64,000 bases of DNA from MVRV01 sp964469905 (GTDB lineage: Bacteria > Desulfobacterota > Syntrophia > Syntrophales > Smithellaceae), in the NCBI GenBank assembly GCA_964469905.1, contig CAYXZW010000001.1, positions 1 to 64,000 on the forward strand, in the 5' to 3' direction. Numbering within the stretch: the stretch's first letter is position 1; every line of letters starts with the position of its first letter. Below are positions 8,731 to 17,070 of the stretch, piece after piece. The position numbers and the translations under genes were made by a program. The notes under the pieces are model-generated. The model worked only from the letters and a program-made list of their open reading frames with translations. It did not search any database and had not been told where the DNA came from.

Positions 8731-9264
8731 ATGAAGATTTCGGTTACTTTCAGAAATGGTGAAGGTGAAAACTGGCAAAAAGTTTACGCAGAAGAGAGAA
8801 TAGTTAAACTTAAAAGATACTTAGATATGCCTGCCGAAGCCCACATTATCCTTTCTACGGAAAAATTTAGAAGCTTTGCAGAAATCAATCTCAGTGCCAA
8901 TGGCTGGAACGTAAATGCCAAAGAAGAAGCAAAAGATATGCATATGGCAATAGATAGTTGCATTGAAAAGATTGAGAAGCAACTTAAAAAGCAGAAAGAA
9001 AAAGTCAGGGAGCATAAGCCCCGCAGCATTCGCCACACTGCAGCAAAAACAGGTGAAGGTGATGAAGAGGAAGAATCAGCAACGAACAAGATCGTGGAGA
9101 CAAAGAAAATAGTTTTGAAACCCATGTCCCTTGATGAAGCAATAATGGAAATCGAAGGAAGTAAAACGCGCTTTATTATCTATAGGGACTCCTCATCCGA
9201 AAATATAAGTCTGGTATACCGTCGCGACGATGGAAATTACGCCCTCATTGAGACGAATAGTTAA
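8731..9264 (+). CDS. hpf: ribosome hibernation promoting factor, long form
   Basis: 177 residues. The N-terminal ribosome-binding domain (about 1-100) resembles HPF/YfiA. A charged linker follows (about 100-128), then the C-terminal dimerisation domain (KPMSLDEAIMEIEG and VYRRDDGNYALIE), which marks the long form that makes 100S ribosome dimers on its own. The start has a clear AGGAGG site. The older name, sigma-54 modulation protein, comes from its place next to rpoN. The N-terminal domain is less typical than the C-terminal one. Confidence 0.9.
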   Translation: MKISVTFRNGEGENWQKVYAEERIVKLKRYLDMPAEAHIILSTEKFRSFAEINLSANGWNVNAKEEAKDMHMAIDSCIEKIEKQLKKQKEKVREHKPRSIRHTAAKTGEGDEEEESATNKIVETKKIVLKPMSLDEAIMEIEGSKTRFIIYRDSSSENISLVYRRDDGNYALIETNS

Positions 9265-9377
9265 AAAAGAAATTATCCGTCCAGTTCCCTTAAGCTGATT
9301 GCGAAGCGAATATCTATGCAAATTTATTACTGCAAGATAGAGCAAGAAGTTATGTTTGTTTTTGATCAGGTGAGTTA

Positions 9378-9845
9378 ATGCGTTTGGAGCAATTTTTAAA
9401 ACCGGAATATCTTGAAGATAATTTGCAGGCGAATAATAAAACTGAAGCATTAACAGTATTATCGGAAATGGTAACAAAAGGCCATTCGAAGCTCAATACG
9501 CTAAAGATATTTGAAGTTATACAGCAAAGAGAGAAACTTGGCTCTACAGGGATTGGTGATGGCGTTGCTATTCCTCATGGAAAAACAGGAAATCTGGATG
9601 AGCTCATTGTGATTTTTGCCCGGTGCAAGAAAGGTGTTGATTTTGAATCGATTGACGGTAAGCCGGTGCATCTTTTCTTTCTGCTTCTTGCTCCGGAAAA
9701 TAGTACTGGACAGCACCTGAAAGCATTAGCAAAAATATCCAAAATGTTAAAAGCAGGCAATTTCCGCAAGAAGCTTATGGAAGCAAAGTCTAGTAGTGAT
9801 TTATATAAGATAATTATTGAACAGGATGAAACATGTCTTCTTTAG
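9378..9845 (+). CDS. ptsN: PTS IIA-like nitrogen regulatory protein PtsN
   Basis: 155 residues, a single PTS EIIA type-2 domain. The phosphorylated His lies in the motif GVAIPHGK (near residue 67), followed by LIVIFARCKKGVDF and the family's FFLLLAPENSTGQHL stretch. In the rpoN cluster it acts in a regulatory phosphorelay rather than sugar uptake. No HPr or enzyme I gene is visible in this window. It is followed after 16 bases by the hprK-like gene. Confidence 0.94.
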   Translation: MRLEQFLKPEYLEDNLQANNKTEALTVLSEMVTKGHSKLNTLKIFEVIQQREKLGSTGIGDGVAIPHGKTGNLDELIVIFARCKKGVDFESIDGKPVHLFFLLLAPENSTGQHLKALAKISKMLKAGNFRKKLMEAKSSSDLYKIIIEQDETCLL

Positions 9846-9861
9846 TATAAAACAGACATAA

Positions 9862-10728
9862 ATGGAAAAAAAATTATCTTTAAAAGAATTACTTCGGGGA
9901 AAGATCGCCAGGCTTGGTTTAAAAGAAATATTTCCTGCCGCCGCAACCGGAAAACAATTTTCTCGGGTCAGAGTTCATCTTATAAATCGAAAAAACATTT
10001 CTGTTAAAAAAAATAATATTCCAACAATTGCGATAATAACTCCACTGGCCTTAAATCAGTTTTGTAATATTAAGGAAAAACATTGCCGGAAAATGCCGGA
10101 CAATCTCTTCCAGAGAGATTATTGTCTTATTATTTTATCCAATATTTCATCCATCCCGGATTTTCTGAAAAAACCCGCGGCAAAGTATGATCTTCCGATT
10201 GCTGCATCAAAATATGACGAGCATTATCTGAAAAGTATTTTGCAGGAAGTGATTCGTGAAAAATATCGGGAAACGATTTTAATTCATGGAGTGATCCTGG
10301 ATGCGGAGGGGAAAGGTATCTTAATTACCGGAGACAGCGGTATCGGAAAAACAACGGCAGTATTAAAAGCGGCGGTAAACGATTATTATTGGGTGGCGGA
10401 CGATGTTGCAGTGATTAAAAGAAACAGCAGTGGAGAATTAATTGCCGGCGGTCATAAAAAAATCGATAAATACCTGTATACCGAGTCTTCGGGAATTATT
10501 CCTGTCGTTAGTTTGCTGGAACCAAACCGGATCAGAACAAAGACAAAACTTGTGGCCATCATCAACATTGTAAGAACGAAGGGAAGAAAAATACTTATTG
10601 CTAAAGGTGAAAAAATAATTCTCGGGATTAAATTGACTTCTTTATCCGTTAATCTCCCGTCCACTAGCTTTTTTGACGATAATCTGTTAAAAATATCGGT
10701 AAGAGAAATATTAAAGGATAATTCATGA
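9862..10728 (+). CDS. hprK: HPr kinase/phosphorylase-like protein, divergent
   Basis: 288 residues, a little shorter than usual HprK (about 310). The N-terminal domain is recognisable up to residue 120. The kinase domain keeps His142 (LIHGVILD), a P-loop GDSGIGKT (157-164) and the double Asp in WVADDVAVI (180-181). The Glu that normally follows the P-loop Ser/Thr is Thr, the HprK signature (EIRGIGIIDV type) is degraded to TESSGIIPVV, and the C-terminal PGRN motif is missing. The gene sits between ptsN and rapZ, where hprK is found in many deltaproteobacteria, and overlaps rapZ by four bases. Activity on HPr is uncertain. Confidence 0.75.
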   Translation: MEKKLSLKELLRGKIARLGLKEIFPAAATGKQFSRVRVHLINRKNISVKKNNIPTIAIITPLALNQFCNIKEKHCRKMPDNLFQRDYCLIILSNISSIPDFLKKPAAKYDLPIAASKYDEHYLKSILQEVIREKYRETILIHGVILDAEGKGILITGDSGIGKTTAVLKAAVNDYYWVADDVAVIKRNSSGELIAGGHKKIDKYLYTESSGIIPVVSLLEPNRIRTKTKLVAIINIVRTKGRKILIAKGEKIILGIKLTSLSVNLPSTSFFDDNLLKISVREILKDNS

Positions 10729-11591
10729 AAAATCTTCGCGTGGTAATTATAACAGGTCTTTCCGGTTCCGGTAAGAGTACAGCGCTTCGCGCACTGGAAG
10801 ATATCGGTTTCTTTTGCGTCGATAATTTGCCGGTTGTTTTGCTGCCGAAATTTTTGGCCATAACTGCCCAATCTTCACCGGAAATAAAACGTGTTGCCCT
10901 GGTTATGGATCTGCGCGAAAGAGGCTTTTTGGAAAAGTACAAGCGTATTTTCGATTTAATAAAAGGAAAAGGAGAGAAAATTGAAATTATATTTCTTGAT
11001 TCTACCGAAGATTCGCTGTTGCATCGTTTCAGTGAAACCAGACGTACCCATCCACTTTCCGCAAAAGGTTCGATTATAGATGGCATTCGCCTGGAAAGAG
11101 AAAAACTATCTCCTCTCAAACAGATGGCCGATCAGGTTATCGACACAACATCAACCAATGTTCATCAACTTAAAGATATTGTTCAACGGCAATTTATGCC
11201 GGCTTCCGGGCATAAGAAATTGATAGTGAATGTTATTTCCTTTGGGTATCGTTATGGCCTGCCGGCGGATGCCGATCTTGTTTTTGATGTAAGATTTCTG
11301 CCTAATCCTTATTTTATTGAAGAATTAAAAGATTTCGACGGACAAAACAGCGCCGTTAGGAAATTTGTTTTAAAAAATGAGAAAAGTAAAACATTTTTAA
11401 AAAAGTTTTTAGATTTGATGACTTTTTTAATTCCTTTATATGACAAGGAAGGAAAAGTGCGCTTAAATGTTGCTTTAGGCTGCACAGGCGGCAAGCACCG
11501 TTCCGTGGTTATCTCCAATCAATTAGGTGAGCATTTTTCAGAAATGAAATATATTGTAAATGTTACTCACCGCGACATCAACAAGAGCTGA
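10725..11591 (+). CDS. rapZ: RNase adapter RapZ / YvcJ-family nucleotide-binding protein
   Basis: 288 residues. The N-terminal P-loop is ITGLSGSGKST (about 9-19), followed by DNLPVVLLPKF; the C-terminal domain has the typical FGYRYGLPADADLVFDVRFL and GCTGGKHRSVVI motifs. In enterobacteria RapZ guides RNase E to the GlmZ small RNA; elsewhere the family binds GTP/ATP with a less clear role. Start and the hprK stop overlap as ATGA, implying translational coupling. It is the last gene of the rpoN cluster. Confidence 0.95.
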   Translation: MKNLRVVIITGLSGSGKSTALRALEDIGFFCVDNLPVVLLPKFLAITAQSSPEIKRVALVMDLRERGFLEKYKRIFDLIKGKGEKIEIIFLDSTEDSLLHRFSETRRTHPLSAKGSIIDGIRLEREKLSPLKQMADQVIDTTSTNVHQLKDIVQRQFMPASGHKKLIVNVISFGYRYGLPADADLVFDVRFLPNPYFIEELKDFDGQNSAVRKFVLKNEKSKTFLKKFLDLMTFLIPLYDKEGKVRLNVALGCTGGKHRSVVISNQLGEHFSEMKYIVNVTHRDINKS

Positions 11592-11750
11592 CGACCTCGT
11601 AAAATACCCTGAAGGGCACGCGAGGCCGGATGCTGTTTATGACCTTCAGGTTACGTTGCGCTTCATCCCTCGTCACTGCGGCGTACGACAAGTAAGCCTC
11701 ATTCCTCGGTATTCGCGCGCCTTGCCTGCAAACTTTTTACAAGGCCATCA
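11592..11750. repeat. palindromic dispersed repeat, copy 1
   Basis: The gap between the converging rapZ and M23 genes is filled by a structured element. Its ends are inverted (GACCTCGTAAAA at 11593-11604 and TTTTTACAAGGCCATC near 11734-11749). An inner pair CCTGAAGG/CCTTCAGG lies at 11608-11615 and 11643-11650. The stretch TTACGTTGCGC-TTCATCCCTCGTC to CTCATTCCTCGG-ATTCGCGCGCCTT is related, in reverse orientation, to the element at 62185-62306. It probably also serves as a transcription end between convergent genes. Confidence 0.7.
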
Positions 11751-11762
11751 AAGTTATTGTTA

Positions 11763-13100
11763 TCAGAAAACCATTTTCTTGCTGACGTTGTCGTTAATCC
11801 AGTGCGGATCCCACCATTCCTGCGGGTTAACGAATTGGCCACCGGCAATAATACTGAAATGCAAATGATCACCTCCCGCGAGACCGGAAATGCCCGAATG
11901 GCCTATCACTTCTTCTTTTTTCACTGCTTTTCCGACAGTAGCATTAATCGTGGACATATGGCTATAAAGGCTGAATAATCCCTGGCCGTGGTCAATAATA
12001 ACTGTATTGCCATATATTCCCAAATTCCCGGTAAAAACTACGCTACCATTATTTGCGGCTTCAATTGCTGCATGGGCGTTAGATGCCAGATCAACGCCGG
12101 CATGGACAGAATCGGCAATTGCTTTACTACCTATTATATATGATCTCCTGTCGCCGAATAGAGCCATTGGTTTGGCTCCTTTCATGCGCAGGAATGTTCC
12201 CTCCCAAAGCTTTTGCGGCGATGTTTTTTGACAGATGGCCCGTATTGTCTGAAAATTATCGTTACGCATTTGTCCGTTAACATAGATGAATATTTCTGTC
12301 GGCGTTTTACCCTGTAGCGCAGGAACCATTGCCTGAAATTCCGGCATTTTCTGCTGCAGGAATGCATCGCTTAAATTCATCTTATCAGCACGAAATTTCT
12401 TTTCCTTAATCAGGCAGGGAATTGCGATGCTGGATTCATTGCCGGCGATGTCACGTGCAAAAACTTTGATTGTTGTTTTTGTTTTTGATGCATCATTTGG
12501 TATGGCAAAGTAAACGAGTGATGTGGGCTTGTTATCAACCATTGTCGTGTAACCGGGAGTAAAGTAATCGTTGACATAAATACCGGTTATGGCGGCCGGT
12601 TTCGTCAACCGGTAGGCAATAAAACAGGTGCCTCCCTGATTAGCATGATTAACGGGGTTGAGAAGATATATTTGTGGGGGTACCGTGTCTATCTTGACCG
12701 GTTGAGATAAAATTGTCTGATTTTTAAACAAAGAGTGGTCTGAAGCCATAAATTTAATTTGAGCCGGGCCGTCATGTAACTTTAATGCAACTGTGTCTAT
12801 GGTCAGGGATATTGTTTTTAGTTTGTTTCCCCGCGAAGTAATATTTTCTGTCGCAAGAATCCGGCCCTTGTTATCTTGAATTATTTCCGCATATATTTGC
12901 GAAAGGCCGCTTTTTTGATCAGTAAAGGTGATTTCCAGTTGCTTCTGTTTTCCAATCATGCTGAAGTCCTGATTGGATTTAATCGACGGAACTTCCCTTT
13001 CCAGATAATTGCCCCAGTAAAGCCAGCCCAGTCCGGCGATTATGATGATCCCGACGATAACAGAAGCCATAATCGTGACAGATGAGTTAAATTTTTTCAT
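11763..13100 (-). CDS. M23-family peptidase with N-terminal membrane anchor
   Basis: 445 residues from the chosen start. A membrane span at about 10-32 is followed by an extracytoplasmic region of Ig-like character (about 50-240) and a C-terminal LytM/M23 domain. The zinc ligands are present: HAGVDL (His and Asp), LYSHMS and GDHLHFS. M23 enzymes cleave peptidoglycan cross-links. The ATG at 13100 was preferred over an in-frame site 22 codons upstream because a GGAGG site precedes it and the anchor then starts at the N-terminus. The gene is transcribed toward rapZ. Confidence 0.88.
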   Translation of the reverse strand: MKKFNSSVTIMASVIVGIIIIAGLGWLYWGNYLEREVPSIKSNQDFSMIGKQKQLEITFTDQKSGLSQIYAEIIQDNKGRILATENITSRGNKLKTISLTIDTVALKLHDGPAQIKFMASDHSLFKNQTILSQPVKIDTVPPQIYLLNPVNHANQGGTCFIAYRLTKPAAITGIYVNDYFTPGYTTMVDNKPTSLVYFAIPNDASKTKTTIKVFARDIAGNESSIAIPCLIKEKKFRADKMNLSDAFLQQKMPEFQAMVPALQGKTPTEIFIYVNGQMRNDNFQTIRAICQKTSPQKLWEGTFLRMKGAKPMALFGDRRSYIIGSKAIADSVHAGVDLASNAHAAIEAANNGSVVFTGNLGIYGNTVIIDHGQGLFSLYSHMSTINATVGKAVKKEEVIGHSGISGLAGGDHLHFSIIAGGQFVNPQEWWDPHWINDNVSKKMVF

Positions 13101-13439
13101 AATTACCTCCGGAGCTGTGTGATGTAATGCGGGCGGTTTTATAATTTCTTTCCCTGCCTTTTGCAAGACATATTTCCGTAAGCTGTTTAAAAGAGAATGA
13201 TTACAACATTAGAAAAGGTTGATCTCTTTACCCTACTACCAGAGTAATTTCCGGATTTGGTTTGAACATTATTAGGCATTGGGCTTTTCGCGGAAGAAAA
13301 TTCCAATCAACGATGTCTGGATTGCCGCTTGCTGTATGGCTGATGACGGTACTCTTTTAATCCGGGATAAGCATTTTAATAATGTCGATCAAATCGAAAA
13401 GATCGTTTTGTGACAGAAAAGAATAGTTACTATAGCCAT
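13101..13439. other. 339-base intergenic region with a toxin-gene remnant
   Basis: This stretch lies between the lptG end and the M23 peptidase start, both on the minus strand. The M23 ribosome-binding site is at its left edge. The right part, on the plus strand, contains the VapC-like remnant described separately. The middle (about 13120-13270) shows no open frame with protein character, no terminator and no RNA gene that could be recognised. Confidence 0.6.
13276..13413 (+). pseudogene. VapC-like PIN-domain toxin remnant (C-terminal end only)
   Basis: Reading on the plus strand from just after a TAG codon, the frame gives LGFSRKKIPINDVWIAAC, then MADDGTLLIRDKHFNNVD and a TGA stop at 13411-13413. 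This matches the conserved C-terminal half of VapC PIN toxins, where IPINDxWIAA and TL-RDxHF carry the third and fourth acidic active-site residues. There is no start codon, no N-terminal half and no VapB partner, so it is a decayed fragment. Confidence 0.7.
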
Positions 13440-14519
13440 TTATGTGCGGGCGCGGAAAAATAATGTGGCGCCGGCGGCAAGAAAGAGGATGTTGGCAATC
13501 CAGGCGGAAACTATCGCCGGTAATATTCCTGATCGCCCCAGGGACATGCTGAAGGCATGGACTATCCAATAAGAAAAACCGATGATGATGCCGATTCCGA
13601 CACTTTGCATGACGCCGCCCTGTCTTTCCGACCGCGTGGAAAAAGAAATACCAATTAAAACCAGAATTAATGTAACAAAAGGGAAGGCCAGCTTTCCATG
13701 CAAATCAACCAGGTATCTTGTGGCATCATAGCCTTCTGCTTGAATTTTTATGACATATTTTCTTAAATCAAAAAAACCCATTTTTTCGGCATCTTTCTGC
13801 ATGATTTTAAAGTCACTTGGCTTTTCCGGCAGAGGGATGATCTTTTCTTTAGACCATTCTAAAACAGGGGTATTGGTGCTATCAAAATGAGTTAAAAGCA
13901 GATTATAAAAAACCCATTTACCGTTTTTCCATTCGGCCCTTTCGGCGTCAATGCGTTTTTGCAGGGTGAAGTCGGGATTCATGTAATTGATGACTATGCC
14001 CCTTAAGGTATCTTTCGAGACATCAAATATTTTGAAATTATAGATGGCATTGTCGCCATGATACCACAACTCGTTTTGTTTAAAAGAGCCGAAAGTCTTT
14101 TGTTTTTGGACCTCGGCCATGACGATATGCTCAGTTCGGGCTATAGTCGCTGGGGTGATCAGCTCGCTGAAATAAAACAACGCCACTCCCAGAATCGCCA
14201 CTAAAATCAAGACAGGCAGGGACATCCGATAAAGGCTGATGCCATTGGCTTTCATGGCGATAATTTCGCTGCATTTGGATAAGCTGCTGAAAGTCATTAA
14301 GGTTGCTAAAAGCACGGCGGCCGGCAGCATCAGCGAAATAATCATCGGCAGCGAAAACAAAAAATATGATGCCATCTGAGAAATGGAAGCGGAATTGCTG
14401 AGGAACATGCGAATCTTTTCAAAGAAATCGACAATCAGAAAAAGAGCAATAAAGGACACGAGCGTGATGATGAAAAATCTCACATATTCTGTAATGATAT
14501 ATTTATCCAGCAGTCTCAA
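13440..14519 (-). CDS. lptG: LPS export ABC transporter permease LptG
   Basis: 359 residues of the YjgP/YjgQ family. Three N-terminal membrane spans (about 12-32, 50-75, 95-118), a large periplasmic jellyroll domain (about 130-265) and three C-terminal spans (about 270-358). It starts MRLLDKYIITEYVRFF, typical of LptG. With LptF and LptB it forms the inner-membrane LPS extractor. It starts 10 bases after lptF ends, so the two are in one operon. Confidence 0.92.
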   Translation of the reverse strand: MRLLDKYIITEYVRFFIITLVSFIALFLIVDFFEKIRMFLSNSASISQMASYFLFSLPMIISLMLPAAVLLATLMTFSSLSKCSEIIAMKANGISLYRMSLPVLILVAILGVALFYFSELITPATIARTEHIVMAEVQKQKTFGSFKQNELWYHGDNAIYNFKIFDVSKDTLRGIVINYMNPDFTLQKRIDAERAEWKNGKWVFYNLLLTHFDSTNTPVLEWSKEKIIPLPEKPSDFKIMQKDAEKMGFFDLRKYVIKIQAEGYDATRYLVDLHGKLAFPFVTLILVLIGISFSTRSERQGGVMQSVGIGIIIGFSYWIVHAFSMSLGRSGILPAIVSAWIANILFLAAGATLFFRART

Positions 14520-14529
14520 AGCCTAAACC

Positions 14530-15687
14530 TCAATTATTTAATAATTTACGCCACAGGTATATTTTTGTCATCTGCCAGAGAGAAATTTCTTTATAGGCCA
14601 GATAAAACAAACCGCTGCCCAAAATGGCAAAAATCAGATTCGGTGTCCAGACACCGACCTCCGGAGTGAGGCGGCCTGTTTCCACCAGAGCTTCACCGCC
14701 GATACGTAATAAGTAATATAGCGCCACAACAATAATACCTACAGCGAAACCGCGTGATTTTACGGCCCGGTGGTGAGTGATGCCCAGGGGCATGGCCAGC
14801 AGTGCAAAGAAAATACAGGAAAGGGGTATGGAAAATTTCTTGTGTACTTCAATTGCCAGTTCCCGAATTGCTGCGGCGTCCAGTCCGGGATTTTTCATTT
14901 TGATCAAAAGCTCACTCATGGTCATATCGGTGCTGCTTTTGGAGGCCTCACTGATGCCGGATATAGCACTTGCCAAGTCCAGGTTGATGTCATAAGTTGT
15001 GAAATCGATTTTGCGATAATTTTTAAAATCAGTACTGACGGTGTGGACTGAACCATTTTCCAGGCGCAGTTTGACAGTGAAAGATGCCGGATCGGAAACA
15101 AGAAATGCTTTTTTAGCAACAATGGTATTGGGCTCATCAGCCAGGCGATTGTCGGAGACAACAACGCCTTCCATGCGATTGCCGTCCACAGGGATTTTGT
15201 CCGCGTAAATAACCATTCCTTTAAAATCTGCATTGAAAACTTTTTCTTTAATGCCGAGTCCGGCATTCTGCTGAGCTATATCGAAAAGCAGGCGTTTCGA
15301 GGCAAAATTGCTCTGCGGAACAAGAAAATAGCCGATGATGATGGTAAAGGCAAAAGTTATTAAGGAGGCAATAGCCACCGGATAGTAAAGCTGTAATAAA
15401 CTGATTCCGGATGCCCGCAAAACCGTAATTTCATTGTCCGCCGAAAGTCTGCCCATAGCGATCAGGATGGCAATCAGGAGGGCAATCGGTATGGTAAACA
15501 TCAGGAAAGAAGGCAAAAGAAAAACGACAAGTTTAGCAATGTCCAGAGTGCTGATCCCTTTATTGACCATTAAATCCATTATCTGGAGGAGCTTGCCCAT
15601 CAGCAAAACGAACGTCAGTACAAACAAAATGATGATGAAGGGGAGGGCAATTTCTTTAAAGATATAGCGGCTGATAATTTTACGCAT
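14530..15687 (-). CDS. lptF: LPS export ABC transporter permease LptF
   Basis: 385 residues of the YjgP/YjgQ family with the same layout as LptG: membrane spans near 13-33, 54-76 and 98-122, a periplasmic domain, and three spans near the C-terminus. The N-terminus (KIISRYIFKEIALPF) and the first position in the lptF-lptG pair support LptF. It is transcribed divergently from the LPS modification operon at 15.8 kb; the 153 bases between hold regulatory sequence. Confidence 0.92.
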   Translation of the reverse strand: MRKIISRYIFKEIALPFIIILFVLTFVLLMGKLLQIMDLMVNKGISTLDIAKLVVFLLPSFLMFTIPIALLIAILIAMGRLSADNEITVLRASGISLLQLYYPVAIASLITFAFTIIIGYFLVPQSNFASKRLLFDIAQQNAGLGIKEKVFNADFKGMVIYADKIPVDGNRMEGVVVSDNRLADEPNTIVAKKAFLVSDPASFTVKLRLENGSVHTVSTDFKNYRKIDFTTYDINLDLASAISGISEASKSSTDMTMSELLIKMKNPGLDAAAIRELAIEVHKKFSIPLSCIFFALLAMPLGITHHRAVKSRGFAVGIIVVALYYLLRIGGEALVETGRLTPEVGVWTPNLIFAILGSGLFYLAYKEISLWQMTKIYLWRKLLNN

Positions 15688-15713
15688 ATTTCAATTTCTG
15701 CTTTTTTGGAATA

Positions 15714-15776
15714 GGTAACATGTTATCGTCATATTTCTCAAGCAAAACATGATGACTTCGTCACCTAATTGTTTTG
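15714..15776. promoter_or_regulatory. two inverted repeats in the lptF / GT9 divergent region
   Basis: A near-perfect palindrome GGTAACA-TGTTATC lies at 15714-15727. A longer imperfect inverted repeat, CAAAACATGATGAC (15743-15756) against GTCACCTAATTGTTTTG (15760-15776), abuts the -35 box of the rightward promoter. Both are plausible operators for a regulator of the LPS operons. Function is inference from position. Confidence 0.4.
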
Positions 15777-15805
15777 TTGACAGTTGCCGGCATTTTACCT
15801 ATATT
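15777..15805 (+). promoter_or_regulatory. strong sigma-70 promoter of the LPS modification operon
   Basis: TTGACA (15777-15782), 17 bases, TATATT (15800-15805): a full-consensus -35 and a 5/6 match at -10. It is about 30 bases upstream of the ATG at 15841 and reads into the GT9 gene. An in-frame TTG at 15784 lies inside this promoter and is therefore an unlikely start. Confidence 0.7.
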
Positions 15806-15840
15806 TCCCCAAATTTAACACCGAGAGAAAAGAGCAGCCT

Positions 15841-17070
15841 ATGAAAGTGGATACTATGCGCAGAATTGATTATTACGTCGGTGTACCTCTGTGCTTGCTG
15901 GGTTCTATTTATAATAAATTTGTTCTACACTTCAGCAACCGTAACAAAAAACCCTTGAAGAAAGTTCTTTTTATCGAATTATCGGAAATGGGTAGCGCCA
16001 TTTTAGTCGATCCGGCGATGAGAAAACTGCAAAAAGAAATCAATGCTGATATTTATTTTGCAATTTTCCACAAAAACAAACCCAGCTTGGATTTATTAAA
16101 AACAGTTCCTCAGAAAAATATTTATACCATCCGCGAAAATAATATGGCGGCATTTATTTTTGATACGGTGAAGTTTGTTTTCTGGGCAAGAAAAAGAAAG
16201 ATTGATGCAATAGTTGATCTGGAGCTTTTCTCACGTTTTACTGCTCTGCTTACCGGCTTCAGCGGGGCGCAAAACAAGGTTGGATTTCACGCTTTCTTCA
16301 ACGAAGGGCTATATCGGGGAAGCTTCTTAACGCATAAAGTCGCCTACAATCCGCATATCCATATTGCCAAAAATTTTATTGCATTGGTTAATTCTTTGCT
16401 TGCGAAGAGCGAGGAAGTTCCCTATTCGAAGACTTTGATTGCCGATGAAGAAATTAAGCTCGCACAAGTTCAAGTTACGGATAAGGATAAGCAAAGTATC
16501 CGCGATATAGTAAGCAAATGCTTTAACGGATATGAACCCCTGAGGCATAAGATTGTCTTGATTAATCCCAATGCCAGCGAGTTGCTTATTCAACGCCGCT
16601 GGCCGCCGCAATATTATGCCGAGGTGATTCGGAGAATTCTGGGTGCCTGCGAGAATGCTATTGTTTTAATAACCGGTGATCCGAAGGAAAGGGAAGAAGC
16701 CGAACTGCTGAAGGATCAGGTGCAATCTCAACGCGTAATTAATTTTGCAGGCAAGCTTACTTTTGCCCAACTGCCAGCACTGTACAATATTTCCGAGTTT
16801 ATGATTACCAATGATTCCGGTCCGGGACATTTTTCCGCCGTCACTCCAATGCATTCCTTTGTCATTTTTGGACCGGAAACACCGGCGTTGTATGGATCAT
16901 TGGGCAAAACAACGGCAATTTATGCGGGACTTGCCTGTTCACCTTGTGTCAGCGCAGCCAATCATCGTAAAACCGCCTGTAAGGATAATGTTTGTTTACA
17001 GGTGATTTTGCCGGATCATGTTTTTGCAGCCATTAAACCCAACCTAGAGAAGATTAATGCTGAAAGATAA
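15841..17070 (+). CDS. GT9-family glycosyltransferase (ADP-heptose:LPS heptosyltransferase-like)
   Basis: 409 residues from the ATG at 15841. The two-domain GT9 layout is visible: LFIELSEMGSAILVDPAM in the N-terminal acceptor domain, and a C-terminal donor-binding domain with ITNDSGPGHFSAV and FGPETPALYG (family D-S-G-x-x-H and FG-x-T motifs). It is longer than WaaC/WaaF (about 350). The C-terminal Cys-rich stretch (CSPCVSAANHR to CLQVI) is found in many family members. It likely adds a heptose or related sugar to the LPS core. First gene of a nine-gene operon ending with arnD. Confidence 0.85.
   Translation: MKVDTMRRIDYYVGVPLCLLGSIYNKFVLHFSNRNKKPLKKVLFIELSEMGSAILVDPAMRKLQKEINADIYFAIFHKNKPSLDLLKTVPQKNIYTIRENNMAAFIFDTVKFVFWARKRKIDAIVDLELFSRFTALLTGFSGAQNKVGFHAFFNEGLYRGSFLTHKVAYNPHIHIAKNFIALVNSLLAKSEEVPYSKTLIADEEIKLAQVQVTDKDKQSIRDIVSKCFNGYEPLRHKIVLINPNASELLIQRRWPPQYYAEVIRRILGACENAIVLITGDPKEREEAELLKDQVQSQRVINFAGKLTFAQLPALYNISEFMITNDSGPGHFSAVTPMHSFVIFGPETPALYGSLGKTTAIYAGLACSPCVSAANHRKTACKDNVCLQVILPDHVFAAIKPNLEKINAER

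Noticed and set aside
15784..15840. TTG start for the GT9 glycosyltransferase
   Set aside because: It lies between the -35 and -10 boxes of the promoter, so it would not be transcribed.
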